A stretch of DNA of 64,000 nucleotides from Chamaecyparis obtusa (GCA_027943335.1 BSBK01001118.1:2732501-2796500); one strand, 5' to 3'; shown: positions 39,166 through 51,355, counted from the first letter of the stretch. Translations and numbers: made by a program. The notes: generated by a model from the letters alone, not told the origin.

Positions 39166-40029
39166 AATGCTTTCTCATCGGATAACCTATAATTCAGAAA
39201 GGCAGATTCTATACGTAACATGGGTGCCCTTACCAAATGAAATGTAAGAGACATAGATAGGTTTTGATCGGGATTTGCCGGCTGAAATTATGAATAGGTT
39301 TGATCATAAATAGAAGAGAATGGAAGGCGGTTGTGAGAAAAATCTGAGAAACAAGTAGCATATCATGTTGAGAGTGTGAGGGCTAGCGTTGTTCTGCAGG
39401 GTGGGCCCTCTTAGGATACATAATATGTCTCCAACTATTATCTGTTGTTAGCTTTCTTTTCAAGGGGGACAAGCCCTCCTAATGTATAATGGGGCCTGCA
39501 TGCAGAATAATTCGGCATTCTCCACCTACACGCCTGCTTATCCACTTCATTTGAACCATTATCTTCTGCATTCGAACCAATATCCATTTCTTGATCCGCT
39601 TATTCCCCTTCTTATCTGCCCACCCAAAACCACAACCTATTATTTCTAGGCTTCTACCCCTCCTTGCGAGAATCACCTTTGCTGAGAGGACCGAAGATGT
39701 ACTAATATAAATGTGTAAGGGCACATTCTATATGTAACATTCTCATTATCCATTTTTCAAGAATAGTATTATCCCTCGGCCCCGATAGGGGGGTATGGAA
39801 TAAGGCCGAGTCATTCAGATATTTTCCGCAACCCCTACTATTCTAAAGGGCAGCATAAATCCAACACTTCCAATAGGTTCCCAGCACTTTTTCACGAAGA
39901 AATGCAGCATAAATGCAACACTTTCAATAGTTGTCCAACATAAATCTAGCATAAATGGAGCACGTTTTTCTATTAGCAACACATCACCAGCACTCCAAGC
40001 CATATTACATATAGAATAGGTGATCGGTT

Positions 40030-41270
40030 CACCATGTCCTTAGAAGAGCAGGATCGGAGAAAAGTAAACATGCTCATGCGTCCCACTCAATATCATTGTC
40101 ATCGGGTGTCCCCAACTAGGCTTATCCGGCAGTGTTCCAGCTTTGTATTTCTCATTCACAATAACAACTATTCTACCGAGAATCAAAAAGAGTCTTCTCA
40201 CATTCGACATTTTTTCATCTTGACGATTCTGGGCAATCCTAAAGAACCGAACATCACGAACGAAGACATTATCACGTGATTATGTGCTCTCTTTACCTGT
40301 TTTCACGTTGAGATTTACTGAGAGCACGCAGCATCATTGTCGAGGGGGACTATACATGTAGCAATTCAGTGTTCCAGGGCTTTTAGAAATATGGCGCTCC
40401 CCCATATTCGGGCCACCTTCCCCGAGTTGAAGCTGGAGCAATTTTGTCTCACATTTTGAAACAACTAGTTTTCGCTCATGAAGTTAATCTTGTCGAGAAG
40501 TACCGATGTCACCCATATCCTTTCTACTGATTCAACGATCCCAGAGAATGACACTGGGGCGGTAGGGAACAATCTCAAGGAACAGGGAGCGTATAAGCTA
40601 AGGGGAAACCAACCTGTAGAGGAACCGCTGGAGTGAGATGATACACAGTGGCAATATCCAAGTGGAGACTCCCAGAAACTAGAAACCCCTCGTGATCCCA
40701 CTCCCCCCATGGTACTCCCCCCATGCTTCTATCTTGTAAAACATAGAAGAATGTTTAGGGACAACGGATTTTGAGCCCTTTGCCTCTGAGGAACTAGGAG
40801 ATTTATGGCACATTTTACAATGGCTTTCAACAGAGTGGACCTTGAGTTCTCGACCTCCCGGGCAAAAACAACTTTTGATCCAAGGAAGGGGTGTTATCAC
40901 GAGAGAAAGCTATCTCTTTCACTATCTTTCACTAGCGGCTTGAATTTTTCTTCCTCCCAGGTTCGCTTTTGACGGGGTGAATGAATCTTTCCATCTTATC
41001 CTGTTTTCTCATTTGGACCTTATGGGTGATGCTACTTACACCACAAATAGGGTGGCTTGGGTAAGACTCTTGGAAGGAACCTACTACCTCTTACCCTACT
41101 GTAAAGGACCAGATTTGTACAGAATGATAAATATACCGGTGGTTCTCACCACAACGACAGAGTTTGGAATGTTCTTATTTACAGATCCAAGGACTAAGGG
41201 GCTTTATTCATTCTTTGCCCCACTAGTGACCATTTTGAAACTATGCAACCCCCAATTATAGATCTCTCGT
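40030..41270 (+). other. Possible unrecognised coding remnant
   Basis: Few copies of motif B occur here, unlike the sequence on either side. Fragmentary + strand frames (40034-40279 with 81 codons, 40977-41261 with 94 codons) have ordinary amino-acid composition and no repeat structure. I recognise no family. They could be parts of a decayed gene or chance frames. Confidence 0.25.
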
Positions 41271-41926
41271 CAACGTATGATCCAAGTGGATTTTGAAGGC
41301 CTCAAAAATTTAACCCACTCAAAATCTCCCAAGATTAGCATCAATGTATAGAGCACAGAGAAATATTCCTGACACAACTTGAAGTGTGTCGAAAGGAGTT
41401 TGTTTGCTCGAGATATGCTTGGTCAAAGGTTTGGTCAAATGGGTATAAAAGAGGTTGACCAAAAAGGTGAAATTTGACCGTCTCAAAAGTGGTCAACAAT
41501 GGGTTTCAAATTAAAGAGCTCATGGAGAGCTTTCCAATAGCGTTCATTTTATCAAAAAAGGAGATCGTATGTGGAAGTTATGCTTGTTTGAAGTTACCCA
41601 GGGAAAGGGTTGACCGGATGGACAAGTGATGACATCAGCATCCTAGTCAGCATCTTCACCCAATCCTATAGTGACACATGGCATTTAATGGTGATGTAGC
41701 AGTCAAAATTAACATGTGGCAAGCTCATGATGACAATGCATTTTGAGTGATCAATAGTGATGTGGCAATGCAATATGATCCAATAAAAGTGGGACACGTG
41801 TCAATGCTGGACAAATAACCTTTTGCCACGTGGCACCTCATATTGTTGAGGGTTGAAGGAAAATAGTTGGTGAGGTTTGAATCGCAAATCTCCTCTTTCT
41901 AATAATTTCTTCCCTACTATTTCACC
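41271..41926. other. Unassigned, possibly LTR-derived sequence
   Basis: AT/GC-mixed sequence with ATGACATCAGCAT (near 41631), GGGACACGTGTC (41791) and GCCACGTGGCAC (41824). Such G-box and TGACATCA words are common in plant retrotransposon LTRs. No paired repeat in the window confirms it. Confidence 0.3.
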
Positions 41927-42066
41927 ACTCTCATTTCCTTGTTTGCTATTGGTTGCAGTTATGTTTTGTCATATGATTTAATGCATATAAGACAAAATAC
42001 GCTACAGAACAAAAATGACTTTAGTGGGAGTTGAACCCACAACCACAAAAGTCTATTTTCATCCTC
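41927..42066 (-). repeat. SINE-like/tRNA-like repeat, left copy, truncated
   Basis: This matches 53958-54105 almost base for base. Read on the - strand it contains a B-box-like TGGGTTCAACTCCCAC and a body ending near CACCACTCTCATTTCC (+ strand). The A-box half is missing because the pararetrovirus left arm begins at 42067. Confidence 0.7.
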
Positions 42067-44202
42067 AGACCCAGTTCAAGCCCTTTCTCCTGTCATGTGA
42101 TGTATGTTCCAAAAAAAGATGAACATGGTAATGAAATTGCAGAGAAAAGGTTAGTTGTGAATTATAAACCTTTAAACAGCTGTCTTGAAGAAAATCAGCA
42201 TCCTTTACCAAGTAAAGATTACATTTGGCAGCGCATTCAAGGTTGTAATGTTTTCAGTAAGTTTGATTTAACTAAAGGGTTTTGGCAGATCTCTGTTGAT
42301 GAAAAAGATCGTTATAAAACAGCCTTCTCAGTGCCACAAGGTTTGTTTGAATGGACTATTCTTCCTTTCGGTATAAAAACTGCCCCTTCAATCTTTCAAA
42401 GTTTTATGGATAAAATATTTGCTCCATATGCCAAGTTTATTCAGCCATATATAGATGATATCTTGATTTTCAGTCAAGATCATAAATCGCATTTAGAGCA
42501 TTTAAAGAAATTCCTGTCAATCTGTCAAACTCATGGTTTATGTCTAAACCCATCTAAGTTGAGTTGGTGTACAGAGAGTTTGATCTTTATAGGTACCCGC
42601 ATAGAGCCTAATGGTAAGCTTTACCCTCAAGAACATTTGTTAAAAGCCATTCAAAGGGTTGAAGTAAAAGATAAAAAGAGCTTACAAAGATTTCTAGGCA
42701 TGGTAAATTATGTTGCTGGTTATTTTTAGAATATTGCAGAAGCCTGTAAAGAGCTTAATAAGCTACTAAGGAAGAATGCTCCTGCCTGGACTGATGTTCA
42801 TAATCAGGCCATTGAACGGATCAAGCAGCAATGTCAGAATTTACCACCATTAAGGATACCAGGTAAAGGTAAAAAGATTGTGCAGACAGATGCCAGCAAT
42901 GAAGCATGGGGTGCAGTACTTTTTGAAGTCATCCAAGGTAAAGAAGAAATTGTTAGATTTGAGTCTGGTACTTTCAAAGGATCTGAAATGAATTATCACT
43001 CTACTCACAAGGAATTACTTGCAGTAGTGCATGCCTTTGGAAAATTTCAATTGTTTATTGGTGACCAGAGATTTCTCTTAAGAAGTGATTTACAGAACCT
43101 ACCTGGATTCTTTAAAAAAGAATCAAAGAATAAAGTTGTCAGAGCAAGATTGCTCCATTGGGCTCAGTTCTTAGATACATTTGTTTTTGATACAGAACAT
43201 ATAGAAGGTACTAAGAATGTTCTAGCAGATTTTCTGAGTCGTGAAGGATGTTTAAATTTTGTAAATAGCTTGAATCAATATGTTGATGTTGGTGATGCCG
43301 CTCAGATTTTTCAACCTCATCTCAGAGATACAGTAACTGAAAGTCAGCAAGATATTCTATCAAATCTGAGAATTGTGTTGTATAATGATCATTTTGTTTC
43401 ATGGGAAAGATGGTCTCAGCAGATAAGAATTCTCACAAATGAAGAACCTCAAAGAGAGCCAAGACTTCTAGAAAATAATGTTCCAGCCATTGATCATCAT
43501 GTGAGAATGATTATGGAAAGAAAAGAAGAATATAATTTCATAAGCCATATTGACTGGAATCCTGATACTCTGTCCGTATCCAAAGCCATATATTATGATC
43601 TGCGGAATCTACATTTTGCTGCCTCTAGGAATTTGTTGACAGATTCCATTATAGCAAAAACTCCTTGTCAGCCAGTAGATCAAGAAATTAAGGATTTTCT
43701 GCATCATACACAGACAGGTACAACATCATTTGAATGGCCAGTACATATCCTAAGTAGTACTCATATCCCTCATCAGAGAAGATGGTTAGTTGAAGCAAAT
43801 CCGCTTGAGAATTACTTTAGAGGTGTGTTCCCACACTGTTATGATTTGCTACCCATGATAACAAATTATGGTTATCTGTTTAAACTGATTTTTCATTCAT
43901 ATATTTCTAATCCCATCAATTAGTTTATTTTTGATCATTACGGACCATCGCTATTGCAAGCTGAGGCTGAAACTATAGAGCTGCGGAGTCTTCATCATTT
44001 TGTGACATCAAGAAATCCTTTGTGGATTTTCACCAGATTCCAAACTCTTCCAGAGCGCCACAGTGACAAGTCTTTTGTCAGATTATCTCGAAGTATTCTT
44101 TGGAAAGAAGAGACACTTGAAGAACGCTTGGATGCTGTTTGCCGAAGAACTATTGAAATAAATGATAGTGATAGTGAAGAAGGTTTCACTTGGTCCCCTT
44201 GA
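42067..44202 (+). pseudogene. Pararetrovirus RT-RNase H remnant (left arm)
   Basis: One continuous frame, broken by TAG at 42727-42729 and TAG at 43921-43923, encodes the C-terminal part of a Caulimoviridae polyprotein. The reverse transcriptase has YIDD at 42448-42459. RNase H follows with TDAS near 42885, HKELLA, RSDL and ADFLSR, so its acidic residues are all kept. A C-terminal extension of about 270 residues lacks a known domain and ends SDSEEGFTWSP. Both stops also exist in the right arm. The N-terminal RT, protease, capsid and movement regions are absent from this copy. Confidence 0.93.
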
Positions 44203-44824
44203 ACGTCAATAGATGTAAACCTAAGTGGATGGGGTTGTCATCCATACCTCTTCTCCCTTTTCTTACGTGACCACATCCGACGTGTCAGTTTTGGGAAGAA
44301 CTGATCATTTCCCCAAAAACCATCCAAATGTGTTTTCATACCCTTTCTTTGTATTTAGCACATTTTGGCTCTGGAGTAATGTGTTTCCCAACCTTTGGAA
44401 AAGACAACATTTGTGTACCAGTAACCTAAGTCTGGTTTGAACAAAACTAGGGGTAGACTCAACTACCGTTCAAAAGGGTTAGCCTGATTCCATAAAAGGG
44501 TCCGTGTTTATCTCTTCACGGGTTCAAAAGAGATTCTCCTGTAATCACTTTCGGGTGTAAAGTGAAGGCATCACGAGTTGCCTATCCCTACTCATTTTTT
44601 GGCACACTACTATGTTCGTAGATATTGGGGTCCATCCAGACCGACATACAGGTCATAATGGGCATCTACTTTAGTAGTGCGTCTTGCTTCAATAAAGTAG
44701 CTTTAGACGTTGCTCCTTACGTTTCCGATAAGATTCTTGATAAGATGAACACGTGTCATCTTCCTATGGTCGGAACTCAAAGCTTGTCAAAACTTGTTTT
44801 GAAACCAAAAGATGGTTCCATGCC

Positions 44825-44831
44825 TATATAA
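44825..44831 (+). promoter_or_regulatory. TATA box, pararetrovirus promoter (left arm)
   Basis: TATATAA in the intergenic region, the expected place for the pregenomic RNA promoter. It points rightward, toward the centre of the palindrome and into the antisense of the right copy. Confidence 0.7.
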
Positions 44832-44978
44832 GGAACGCAGTCCTCATTTTCAAATCAAGTTCGTAGTAGCGAGTCAAGAGTAGTGCAGTAAATCTAGAGT
44901 CTTTAGGAAAGAAAGACATAGAGAGTATGCTCTCTTCCTATAAGGAAGATCAGAAATCAGACTGTCAATCTTTTAGGT

Positions 44979-45086
44979 ATGTCTGCTGAGTCTGAGTCCT
45001 ATAAATCTACCTGTTGTGGGTTGATTATAGTCATCATCATAGTCATATGTATTGCAGTTTATGTATGTATTAAGCGCCCGATGTAA
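44979..45086 (+). CDS. Leader sORF, 35-residue membrane peptide (left)
   Basis: ATG to TAA encodes 35 residues: a polar start (MSAESES), two Cys, a 17-residue hydrophobic run rich in Ile and Val, then a basic end (KRPM). It lies between the TATA box and the primer site, where pararetroviruses carry short upstream frames. The right arm keeps it open with three amino-acid changes. Whether it is translated is unknown. Confidence 0.45.
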   Translation: MSAESESYKSTCCGLIIVIIIVICIAVYVCIKRPM

Positions 45087-45103
45087 TGAAATAGATGTAT
45101 ATT

Positions 45104-45138
45104 GATACCAAAATTTTACACAAGCTCCGAGAAATAGG
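45104..45138. other. 35-bp spacer at palindrome centre
   Basis: Unique sequence between the two 3037-bp arms. On the - strand it continues the right copy's leader and ends in TGGTATC, the start of the viral primer site. So it is the true terminus of the right copy, not foreign filler. Confidence 0.9.
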
Positions 45139-45155
45139 AATATACATCTATTTCA

Positions 45156-45263
45156 TTACATCGGGTGCTTAATACATACATAAACTGCAATACATATGAC
45201 TATGATGATGACTATAATCAACCCACAATAGGTAGATTTACAGGACTCAGACTCAGCAGACAT
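45156..45263 (-). CDS. Leader sORF, 35-residue membrane peptide (right)
   Basis: Counterpart of 44979-45086. Same length, hydrophobic run unchanged, with differences at one Tyr/Cys, one Cys/Tyr and one Arg/His position. It is open although the long frames of this copy are not. Confidence 0.45.
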   Translation of the reverse strand: MSAESESCKSTYCGLIIVIIIVICIAVYVCIKHPM

Positions 45264-45410
45264 ACCTAAAAGATTGACAGTCTGATTTCTGATCTTCCTT
45301 ATAGGAAGAGAGCATACTCTCTATGTCTTTCTTTCCTAAAGACTCTAGATTTACTGCACTACTCTTGACTCGCTACTACGAACTTGATTTGAAAATGAGG
45401 ACTGCGTTCC

Positions 45411-45417
45411 TTATATA
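45411..45417 (-). promoter_or_regulatory. TATA box, pararetrovirus promoter (right copy)
   Basis: TATATAA on the - strand, pointing leftward to the palindrome centre. It converges with the left-arm promoter about 580 bp away. Confidence 0.7.
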
Positions 45418-46039
45418 GGCATGGAACCATCTTTTGGTTTCAAAACAAGTTTTGACAAGCTTTGAGTTTCGACCATAGGAAGATGACACGTGTTCATCTT
45501 ATCAAGAATCTTATCGGAAACGTAAGGAGCAACGTCTAAAGCTACTTTATTGAAGCAAGACGCACTACTAAAGTAGATGCCCATTATGACCTGTATGTCG
45601 GTCTGGATGGACCCCAATATCTACGAACACAGTAGTGTGCCAAAAAATGAGTAGGGATAGGCAACTCGTGATGCCTTCACTTTACACCCGAAAGTGATTA
45701 CAGGAGAATCTCTTTTGAACCCGTGAAGAGATAAACACGGACCCTTTTATGGAATCAGGCTAACCCTTTTGAACGGTAGTTGAGTCTACCCCTAGTTTTG
45801 TTCAAACCAGACTTAGGTTACTGGTACACAAATGTTGTCTTTTCCAAAGGTTGGGAAACACATTACTCCAAAGCCAAAATGTGCTAAATACAAAGAAAGG
45901 GTATGAAAACACATTTGGATGGTTTTTGGGGAAATGATCAGTTCTTCCCAAAACTGACACGTCGGATGTGGTCACGTAAGAAAAGGGAGAAGAGGTATGG
46001 ATGACAACCCCATCCACTTAGGTTTACATCTATTGACGT

Positions 46040-49000
46040 TCAAGGGGACCAAGTGAAACCTTCTTCACTATCACTATCATTTATTTCAACAGTTCTTCGG
46101 CAAACAGCATCCAAGCGTTCTTCAAGTGTCTCTTCTTTCCAAAGAATACTTCGAGATAATCTGACAAAAGACTTGTCACTGTGGCGCTCTGGAAGAGTTT
46201 GGAATCTGGTGAAAATCCACAAAGGATTTCTTGATGTCACAAAATGATGAAGACTCCGCAGCTCTATAGTTTCAGCCTCAGCTTGCAATAGCGATGGTCC
46301 GTAATGATCAAAAATAAACTAATTGATGGGATTAGAAATATATGAATGAAAAATCAGTTTAAACAGATAACCATAATTTGTTATCATGGGTAGCAAATCA
46401 TAACAGTGTGGGAACACACCTCTAAAGTAATTCTCAAGCGGATTTGCTTCAACTAACCATCTTCTCTGATGAGGGATATGAGTACTACTTAGGATATGTA
46501 CTGGCCATTCAAATGATGTTGTACCTGTCTGTGTATGATGCAGAAAATCCTTAATTTCTTGATCTGCTGGCTGACAAGGAGTTTTTGCTATAATGGAATC
46601 TGTCAACAAATTCCTAGAGGCAGCAAAATGTAGATTCCGCAGATCATAATATATGGCTTTGGATACGGACAGAGTATCAGGATTCCCGTCAATATGGCTT
46701 ATGAAATTATATTCTTCTTTTCTTTCCATAATCATTCTCACATGATGATCAATGGCTGGAACATTATTTTCTAGAAGTCTTGGCTCTCTTTGAGGTTCTT
46801 CATTTGTGAGAATTCTTATCTGCTGAGACCATCTTTCCCATGAAACAAAATGATCATTATACAACACAATTCTCAGATTTGATAGAATATCTTGCTGACT
46901 TTCAGTTACTGTATCTCTGAGATGAGGTTGAAAAATCTGAGCGGCATCACCAACATCAACATATTGATTCAAGCTATTTATAGAATTTAAACATCCTTCA
47001 CGACTCAGAAAATCTGCTAGAACATTCTTAGTACCTTCTATATGTTCTGTATCAAAAACAAATGTATCTAAGAACTGAGCCCAACGGAGCAATCTTGCTC
47101 TGACAACTTTATTCTTTGATTCTTTTTTAAAGAATCCAGGTAGGTTCTGTAAATCACTTCTTAAGAGAAATCTCTGGTCACCAATAAACAATTGAAATTT
47201 TCCAAAGGCATGCACTACTGCAAGTAATTCCTTGTGAGTAGAGTGATAATTCATTTCAGATCCTTTGAAAGTACCAGACTCAAATCTAACAATTTATTCT
47301 TTACCTTGGATGACTTCAAAAAGTACTGCACCCCATGCTTCATTGCTGGCATTTGTCTGCACAATCTTTTTACCTTTACCTGGTATCCTTAATGGTGGTA
47401 AATTCTGACATTGCTGCTTGATCCGTTCAATGGCCTGATTATGAACATCAGTCCAGGCAGGAGCATTCTTCCTTAGTAGCTTATTAAGCTCTTTACGGGC
47501 TTCTGCAATATTCTAAAAATAACCAGCAACATAATTTACCATGCCTAGAAATCTTTGTAAGCTCTTTTTATCTTTTACTTCAACCCTTTGAATGGCTTTT
47601 AACAAATGTTCTTGAGGGTAAAGCTTACCATTAGGCTCTATGCGGGTACCTATAAAGATCAAACTCTCTGTACACCAACTCAACTTAGATGGGTTTAGAC
47701 ATAAACCATGAGTTTGACAGATTGACAGGAATTTCTTTAAATGCTCTAAATGCGATTTATGATCTTGACTGAAAATCAAGATATCATCTATATATGGCTG
47801 AATAAACTTGGCATATGGAGCAAATATTTTATCCATAAAACTTTGAAAGATTGAAGGGGCAGTTTTTATACCGAAAGGAAGAACAGTCCATTCAAACAAA
47901 CCTTGTGGCACTGAGAAGGCTATTTTATAATGATCTTTTTCATCAACAGAGATTTGCCAAAACCCTTTAGTTAAATCAAACTTACTGAAAACATTACAAC
48001 CTTGAATGCGCTGCCAAATGTAATCTTTACTTGGTAAAGGATGCTGATTTTCTTCAAGACAGCTGTTTAAAGGTTTATAATTCACAACTAACCTTTTCTC
48101 TACAATTTCATTACCATGTTCATCTTTTTTTGGAACATACATCACATGACAGGAGAAAGGGCTTGAACTGGGTCTTATGATTTTCTTGCTTAGCAGATCA
48201 TCAATCTCTTTTTCACACAGATCCTGCTCTGCTCTTGACAGTATGAAATAGTTTGCTTTACTTTTAGGAAACAAATCATTACCATTAGCATCTTTCTTCA
48301 TGGGTAATGTGCAAACTAGACTTCGATCATATTTCTTTAAATCTTTGGTCAAGATAGTAGAAGCAAAATCTTCTTTTATCTGTTCTAACTCCCCCCGGGT
48401 AGAAAGTGATTGGTTGACAAACCAAACACGAGAACCGGGCTCAACCATTTTAGGAGTAATAGGAAATGATAGCTTGGGTGAATAGGCATGATTTTCATTG
48501 ATCTGAGAAACTGTACCAAATGGGAAAGTTATTGTGGTACCAAGGACACCAATAGTATAAGGACTCCATGCTTGAAGTGTGGAACTACCAATGATACAAT
48601 CATAAAGCTGTACAGGATATTGCAAAAAGGTAGTATTGTAAACAGCTTTAGGAAACTAAATGGGAATGGAGGCCTGAAATTTGATAGGATTGTTTTTATG
48701 GGTTACTGACTGAATAGTAGTATTAGTGGGTAACCAACAATCAATAGGAAAACACTGAGGTCGTGCAATATTGCAATCAGCACCAGAGTCTAAAAGAGCA
48801 CATAACTTGTAGGGCTTCATGCCAAGTATTTTAACAGTAAGCAAAAATGCTGGACAAGGATTGTAAATACCTCGTAAATAGGTGAATGCTTGATTTTCTG
48901 GTGGCTCATCATCTGGCGGATGTTCTTTTTGAGCTTTTTCCTGAATCTGAACTAAATAATCATCAAGATTGGTATAGTTCAAATCTCTCAATTCCTTTTG

Positions 49001-51355
49001 AACATTAGCAATTTCTTTCACAATATCAGCCTTGACGGTATAAAGAAATCCTAATCTGTTTTGCAACCAGATTTGTCGAGAAGTTTTGGCAGAAGTTTTT
49101 TCAGCAACAGGACACGGAACATATCCATGTGATGGTTCTGACGTAGAACCTGGTTCATAAGAAGGTTCTTGACACAGTAAACTAGATAGCTCAATTAAAT
49201 CAGGATTATCTTTTAATAGAGCTTCTCTATCTGTTTCTATTCTCTTTAGATCTTTCATCAACATCTCATGCTGATGAGGTGTCAGAAACTATTTTCTTTT
49301 TTATTCAATCTGCTGTGCTTTGACATTTATCTGTTGCAGACATTCTTCTGGACTGGGTTTAACCCAATCAGGATTCATTTGAGTCAAAGACTGACCACGC
49401 AGTCTTCCATAATCTGATCTGTACATATGACATAAGAATGAAACTTCTGAATCTGACGAATCTTCAGATTGAATATCTCCTTCTGATTCTTTTTTTAGAT
49501 GAACATTTAGAACTTGAAGTTCATCTTCATCACTGCTTGAAACATCAGTAATACTGAAATCACTTGAATCAGAGGCTTCTTTAACTTTAGTTAAAGGTAG
49601 AGAATCCAGATTTCCTTGAGTTAATCTTCTAACTCTTTTTGAATTTCTTTTATTTTTATCTGGACACTTATTGGCATAGTGTGCATCTTTACAAATATAA
49701 CAAGTTGGAGTAAACTTTTTCTTGCGCACCTTCTTTTGATTTCTCAGGTAAGTTTTCTTCTTTTTCCTAAAAGGCCTAGGAAAATAAGACTGTTCATGTC
49801 TTTTATATTTATGCTTCTTACCTGACTTGTAATGTTTCTTATGACTGGTACAACCATAAGAGTTATTACATTGACACAAGTCTTTTTTAACAAAAGGAAG
49901 AACTTCTTTTTTCTTCTTCCTATTTAACCTTTCGCTACACAGTCCACTATTAATTTCCTTTATGAACTGTACTAACTATGGGAAGGTTACATCACTTAAT
50001 GACATTTCAGGAGTATTCATAATACTTGAAAGAATCTTTTCCCTATAGTAGGATTGAACTTGCGTAGGGAATCCTTCTAAAAAAGTATTGTACATCCATT
50101 GATTATTGTTTGTTTGTCCTGATTGATAAAAGTTTAAATATTGCTCACTGCAATATTCATCTAACTTTCTCATGTCACATAAGCGATTTTCACAAAATCT
50201 TGTATAAGCAGCTCTCTGCTCATTATCATGCTAACCTACAAACATTCTATAGAATGCTTGGCATACACTGTTCACACCATGAGTAATCAAATCTTCTTTA
50301 TAATCTGGCTTGAGACTATCCCATGCTGTTCTTGCAATTCCAGTGACAGCATTCAATGCTTTTCTCAAAGCTTGTTCTGTTGTTAAATTCTGGGTATAAA
50401 TAGCATTTTCAACCCATGTTTAGAATGCATCAATAGTAGCTTTGTTCTTAATGGGATCATATGTATCAAAATTCACCAGAGGTGGAACATTTTCAGAAAA
50501 CACCTGTAATGGCTCATGTGGTTGAGGAATACCTTGTTGGACCATATTTACAGTTTTCCATTGGCCTGTTGAGGGGTCAAACTCTTGCAATTTTGGCTTA
50601 GGAACATTCAAGGATAAAGACTTTCCTTGAAATTGACTTTGCAATCGGGCAACATCGGCAGAAGAATCGGGAAAATTACAAACAGGGACAGAGGATGAAC
50701 TGGAAGCTTTTTCATTGGACAAAACTTGTTCAACCTTAGTTGTTACATTAGGCACAATCTGAGAGATGCCATGGCTATCAGCTAATTGTTGACTATGGAT
50801 GTGGACAGTAGTCTATTTGATTCGAGACGTGGTTTGCTGGATGGTTTGAACTTGGGGCATTGGATTTTGATAACTAGCCCACCACGCTTCAGCTGATTGT
50901 TTGAAACTAGAGTAATCACGTTTCAAAATATCAAGATCTTTAGCAATAGAATCATTAAGATTCTTAACCAGATGGGTTTCAATAGTGGCTAGAGTGGCTA
51001 AGATCTGATGAAAATTGGAGTTCATGCTGGCTTCAGTAGCTTTACGACCAAGTTCAGCTTGGATTAATTTAAGCTGCATATCAGTTTGAATAACAAGGGC
51101 TTTGCGGATACAGAGATTGGCATAGTTCAACATTTTGGTCTAGGTGGTAGCATCAGGCTGTCCTGAGGCAACAACATGATGAGGCCAAAAAGGAATAGTG
51201 AACTTATCATCTTGTAAAATAAAATCTCGCAAAGGCGGTATGAAGGGAACTGAAGGCTCAGTAAAACTACTTTCAGAGAAATTTGTCAACTGTCCAGACA
51301 TTAACATTCTTACATGAAATACTGGTTGGACAAATGGACAATGGTTACATTGCAT
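46040..51355 (-). pseudogene. Pararetrovirus capsid-protease-RT-RNase H polyprotein
   Basis: A single phase runs 1772 codons, interrupted by eleven stops: TAG at 51140, 50813, 50231, 49976, 49289, 48656, 47513 and 46319; TAA at 50420, 49301 and 47294. From the N-terminus come a short Cys/His region, a helical coiled-coil-like segment (about residues 75-180), the capsid region, and a basic stretch with a zinc knuckle at 49664-49702. The knuckle is C-x2-C-x3-H-x4-C, one residue shorter than usual. Then come an acidic Ser-rich segment, an aspartic protease with DSGAD near 48782-48790, reverse transcriptase with YIDD (47783-47794), RNase H with its acidic residues, and a C-terminal tail. It would have packaged and reverse-transcribed viral RNA; it cannot do so now. 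Confidence 0.93.

Larger units (their letters stand above)
30930..41270. repeat. GC-richer block with dispersed motifs A and B (left)
   Basis: No recognisable gene in 10 kb. Motif A (ATTCTATACGTAACATG or its complement, some copies with changes) is at 32850, 37877, 37990, 38068, 38962, 39063, 39205, 39725 and 40001. Motif B (CCCCTACTATTCTATAGG, variants of ACTATTCTA flanked by CCCT and AGGG) occurs dozens of times, for example near 32405, 33125, 33603, 33787, 35155, 35275, 35370, 36495, 36839, 37297, 37656, 38640 and 39833. TGCATGCA words are also frequent. Local duplications include 31945/31989 and 34147/34185. Short open frames here show no family resemblance. Confidence 0.7.
42067..45103 (+). 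mobile_element. Endogenous pararetrovirus, truncated copy (left arm)
   Basis: This 3037-bp arm is the inverted counterpart of 45139-48175, of equal length and differing only by scattered substitutions. It starts inside the reverse transcriptase, runs through RNase H and the 3' end of the polyprotein, then the large intergenic region with a TATA box, and stops 35 bp short of the primer-site end reached by the other copy. Confidence 0.95.
45139..48175 (-). repeat. Right arm of 6.1-kb palindrome
   Basis: Inverted match of 42067-45103 with the same length and no net indel. Differences are substitutions, for example a TAA at 47294-47296 where the left arm has a Glu codon. Confidence 0.95.

Noticed and set aside
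42067..48175. Palindrome as a sequencing hairpin artefact
   Set aside because: An artefact would give identical arms. The arms differ by many substitutions, including a private stop codon, and have different outer flanks.
46319..51142. TAG codons as programmed readthrough in an active virus
   Set aside because: Eight TAG plus three TAA stops scattered through several domains, with a frameshift in ORF1, indicate decay rather than recoding.
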